A stretch of DNA of 8,689 nt from Desulfuromonadaceae bacterium (GTDB taxonomy: Bacteria; Desulfobacterota; Desulfuromonadia; Desulfuromonadales; SZUA-401): positions 1-8,689 of the forward strand of contig QKBP01000032.1 of assembly GCA_003246035.1 (NCBI GenBank), written 5' to 3'. Shown one piece after another: positions 7,214 to 8,689 of this stretch. Both the position numbers and the translations under genes were made by a program. Every line of letters starts with the position of its first letter. Position 1 is the stretch's first letter. The notes beneath the pieces were generated by a model, which saw only the letters and a program-made list of their open reading frames with translations, did not search any database and was not told the origin of the DNA.

Positions 7214-7239
7214 TAAGGGAAAACCTGCAAATGTGTTCC

Positions 7240-7269
7240 TTGACAGTCACTTGCGCGTTAGTTTACAGT
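7240..7269 (+). promoter_or_regulatory. Sigma70-type promoter of the TPR gene
   Basis: A perfect -35 box TTGACA (7240-7245) is followed after 18 bases by TACAGT (7264-7269), which matches the -10 consensus at four positions. TATAAA at 7270-7275 is a better -10 sequence but lies 24 bases from TTGACA, so it would need another -35. The surrounding 108-base gap is AT-rich compared with the genes. An inverted repeat covers the -10 box. Confidence 0.65.
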
Positions 7270-7277
7270 TATAAACT
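7260..7277 (+). repeat. Inverted repeat over the -10 region, possible operator
   Basis: AGTTTA (7260-7265) and TAAACT (7272-7277) are perfect inverted copies separated by six bases. The centre falls on the proposed -10 box, where a bound dimeric repressor would block RNA polymerase. The six-base arms are short and could be chance in AT-rich DNA, and I recognise no regulator with this site. Confidence 0.35.
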
Positions 7278-7298
7278 TGCATACGATAAAACCTTAGC

Positions 7299-7312
7299 GT
7301 GAGGCAACATTG
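7299..7312 (+). promoter_or_regulatory. Ribosome-binding site that fixes the TTG start of the TPR gene
   Basis: GTGAGG (7299-7304) lies five bases before TTG (7310-7312). No in-frame ATG occurs until residue 34 (7409), which would cut into the first TPR, so the TTG is well supported. Confidence 0.7.
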
Positions 7313-8362
7313 TCCAAAGCCCAGAAGCACCTCGATAACTATCAGAAATTTCTGACCAAAGGTCAGATACCCAAGGCGATTGACGCCCTTGAGCAGGTGG
7401 TCCAGCTCATGCCCAAGGACGTCAACCATCGCAAGAAGCTCGCCGATCTCTATTACCGCGCCAAGCGTAACGCCGAGGCTTTTTCGGCGTACGAGGTCGT
7501 GGCGCGAAATTTCGCCGACGGTGGTTTCTATCTCAAGGCGATCGCGGTCTATCGCCAGATGCAGAAGATCGACCCCACCCAGGCCGAAGTCTACGAACGT
7601 CTTGCCGAGCTGAATCAGAAGCAGGGCTTGACGGGACAGGCCCTCTCCGAATACGGCGAACTGGTCGATATCCTCGAGAAAAATGGACGTCACAAGGAGG
7701 TGGCCGAGGTCCTCGGCAAGATGGCCAAGCTCGATCCCTCGAACCTTGGCGTGCGAATCCGCGTCGCCGAAAGTTTCTGCCGGTCGGGGAACAAGGAGCG
7801 GGGGCTCGAGGAGCTCAACGAAATCTCCAAGGAGTTGCGCAAGAAAGGGGATCTGACGACCCTGCGCAAGCTCTACGAACTCTTCATGCGCCAGTTCCCC
7901 GAGGATCTATCGATCCAGGCCGGCATGGCACGATCCCTGATCTCCAGCGGTGATGCGCCGCGTGCCCTGCAACTGCTGCAGGGGCTGCTCAAGAAGGCTC
8001 CCGACAATGTCGATATTCTCGGCAATCTTGCCAACGCCTACCGCGCGACCAAGGACCATGAAAACGAGCGCCTGACCTTCAAGCAGCTGATTAAGCAGAA
8101 CCCTGATTTTCTCGATTTTCACAAAGGGTATGCCCGGGCCTGCCTAGATGCCGGGATGTCCGACAAGGCTCTCGATCACCTTGAGCAGTGCAAGCAGCTG
8201 TTTGACGGTCCCGATCAGCAGAAAGCCCTGATCAGCTATTACGAGAAGCTTCTCGAGATGCTTCCGGGTGAGGCCAGAATCGTTGAGACCCTAAACGTTC
8301 TCTACTCGGCCACAGGCCAGAAGGAACGCATCGCGGATCTAGAGGCCCAGACCGGCCTTTGA
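7310..8362 (+). CDS. Cytoplasmic TPR-repeat protein (frame-0 part)
   Basis: This 350-residue frame has no signal peptide or membrane segment and is nearly all helix-turn-helix repeats of the TPR kind. Clear repeats include 11-37 (YQKFLTKGQIPKAIDALEQV onwards), 73-105 (FYLKAIAVYRQMQKIDPTQA onwards), 112-145 (ending AKLDPSN), and two around 202-265 (for example RALQLLQGLLKKAPDN, 218-233). TPR proteins are scaffolds for protein-protein contact; no partner or pathway can be named. It begins with TTG behind a good ribosome-binding site and its own promoter. The frame ends at TGA (8360-8362) within CTTTGAC. The +1 frame continues as coding sequence to the window edge, so the product seen here is probably only the N-terminal part of a longer protein. 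Whether the join happens by programmed frameshifting, or the shift is a mutation or sequence error, is open. Confidence 0.85.
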   Translation: MSKAQKHLDNYQKFLTKGQIPKAIDALEQVVQLMPKDVNHRKKLADLYYRAKRNAEAFSAYEVVARNFADGGFYLKAIAVYRQMQKIDPTQAEVYERLAELNQKQGLTGQALSEYGELVDILEKNGRHKEVAEVLGKMAKLDPSNLGVRIRVAESFCRSGNKERGLEELNEISKELRKKGDLTTLRKLYELFMRQFPEDLSIQAGMARSLISSGDAPRALQLLQGLLKKAPDNVDILGNLANAYRATKDHENERLTFKQLIKQNPDFLDFHKGYARACLDAGMSDKALDHLEQCKQLFDGPDQQKALISYYEKLLEMLPGEARIVETLNVLYSATGQKERIADLEAQTGL

Positions 8363-8363
8363 C
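8357..8363 (+). promoter_or_regulatory. CTTTGAC heptamer at the TPR stop: candidate +1 frameshift site
   Basis: The last sense codon and stop read CTT TGA C. This is the heptamer at which bacterial prfB shifts +1: the leucine tRNA slips from CUU to UUU and the next codon read is GAC. Here slippage would join residue Leu350 to an open downstream frame. In prfB an AGGGGG element three bases upstream stimulates the shift. Here the nearest similar sequence is AGAGG at 8341-8345, 11 bases from CTT, which is not the favoured spacing. Confidence 0.45.
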
Positions 8364-8689
8364 GACTCGACGGCGGCGGAAGAAGTTCTCGAGGAGGTTG
8401 AAGAGCTCGAAGAGGTCGAAGAACTTGAAGTCCTAGAAGAAGTCGAAGAGCTCGAAGAGGTCGAAGAGCTTGGTGGATTTGACCCGCTCGAGGATGCTGA
8501 CGAGCTGATGCCTCTCGAGGAGCAGGAGGTGGAGTCCTTCAACGAGGCCGATGCTTTCACGGCAGACGGGGGGGCGGATTTCTCAGAAGCGGCTGACCTT
8601 CTGAGCTCCGGCGGGGACGACTTTGCAGGGTTCGACGTCGACGAAGGCGAAAGCACCCTGTCTGGGCTCGATGAAGACGTCGATTTGAC
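8361..8689 (+). CDS. Acidic repeat tail of the TPR protein, in the +1 frame (3' truncated)
   Basis: This frame is open from 8343 to the window edge without a stop; 109 codons follow the proposed join at GAC 8361. It begins DDSTAAEEVLEEV and continues as Glu/Val/Leu-rich repeats (EELEEVEEL), then an Asp-rich part with phrases such as GGDDFAGFDVDEG. Codons end mostly in G or C as in the neighbouring genes, which supports real coding. No ATG, GTG or TTG start lies ahead of the acidic repeats; the first ATG is at 8508, without a ribosome-binding site. So the segment makes best sense as the C-terminal extension of the TPR protein rather than as a separate gene. Together the two parts would give at least 459 residues in the window. 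The tail is probably disordered or partly coiled; its function is unknown. Confidence 0.6.
8400..8467 (+). repeat. 45-base-period direct repeat coding for Glu-rich segments
   Basis: A 23-base sequence at 8400-8422 recurs exactly at 8445-8467, an offset of 45 bases or 15 codons, encoding EELEEVEE twice. The spacer between copies is itself a degraded variant (ELEVLEEV). The period is a multiple of three, so copy-number change would keep the frame. Confidence 0.75.

Noticed and set aside
7208..7224. GTTTTC/GAAAAC hairpin downstream of pgi as a terminator
   Set aside because: The stem is AT-rich and no T run follows it on the + strand; the alternative GGGTGG/TTACCC hairpin followed by GTTTTCT fits better.
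8339..8656. Minus-strand Ser-rich open frame opposite the acidic tail
   Set aside because: The serine repeats are simply the reverse complement of the GAA/GAG-rich repeat; the + strand +1 frame fits the codon use and continues the TPR protein.
1..8689. CRISPR arrays, tRNA or rRNA genes, insertion sequences, phage or defence genes
   Set aside because: I found no spaced direct repeats other than the coding repeat in the acidic tail, no transposase-like product, and no RNA-gene-like stretch in the short intergenic gaps. No gap between genes exceeds about 112 bases.

Overview
The window is an ordinary-looking, gene-dense stretch of a GC-rich bacterial chromosome (roughly 60% G+C), with every real gene on the + strand. 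The content suggests a deltaproteobacterium of the Desulfuromonadales type (Geobacter, Desulfuromonas or Pelobacter relatives). The reasons are the long DHH-CBS-tRNA nucleotidyltransferase fusion next to an M50 membrane protease, scpA-scpB and rluB, and a short phosphoglucose isomerase. This placement is inferred from gene content and order; no search was run.

Layout. Bases 1-161 hold the C-terminus of dihydroorotate dehydrogenase (pyrD), closed by a strong intrinsic terminator (189-214). Bases 235-2874 encode an 879-residue protein with a DHH/DHHA1 phosphoesterase module, two CBS domains and a class II tRNA nucleotidyltransferase, probably the A-adding enzyme. A clear sigma70-type promoter (2924-2952) then starts a three-gene unit: an M50 site-2 protease-like membrane protein, scpA and scpB. 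These genes overlap by 4 and 14 bases, and the unit ends at a strong terminator (5033-5061). rluB and pgi follow as a pair separated by 16 bases. After a weak hairpin at the pgi stop, a promoter with a perfect TTGACA leads into a TTG-started cytoplasmic TPR protein that runs to the end of the window.

Functionally the genes are housekeeping: pyrimidine synthesis, tRNA 3'-end building, membrane proteolysis, chromosome condensation (ScpA and ScpB are the non-SMC subunits of SMC-ScpAB), rRNA pseudouridylation and glycolysis/gluconeogenesis. They form separate short transcription units rather than one pathway.

The most notable feature is at the right end. The TPR reading frame stops at a TGA inside the heptamer CTTTGAC (8357-8363), the same heptamer used for +1 programmed frameshifting in prfB (release factor 2). 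The +1 frame then stays open to the window edge and encodes a very acidic, repeat-containing tail. Either this is an indel or sequence error, or the TPR protein gains its acidic tail by RF2-like frameshifting. Other points for a second look are a sharp G+C drop inside the protease gene, two genes that start only 15-20 bases after a terminator, and an inverted repeat over the -10 of the TPR promoter.
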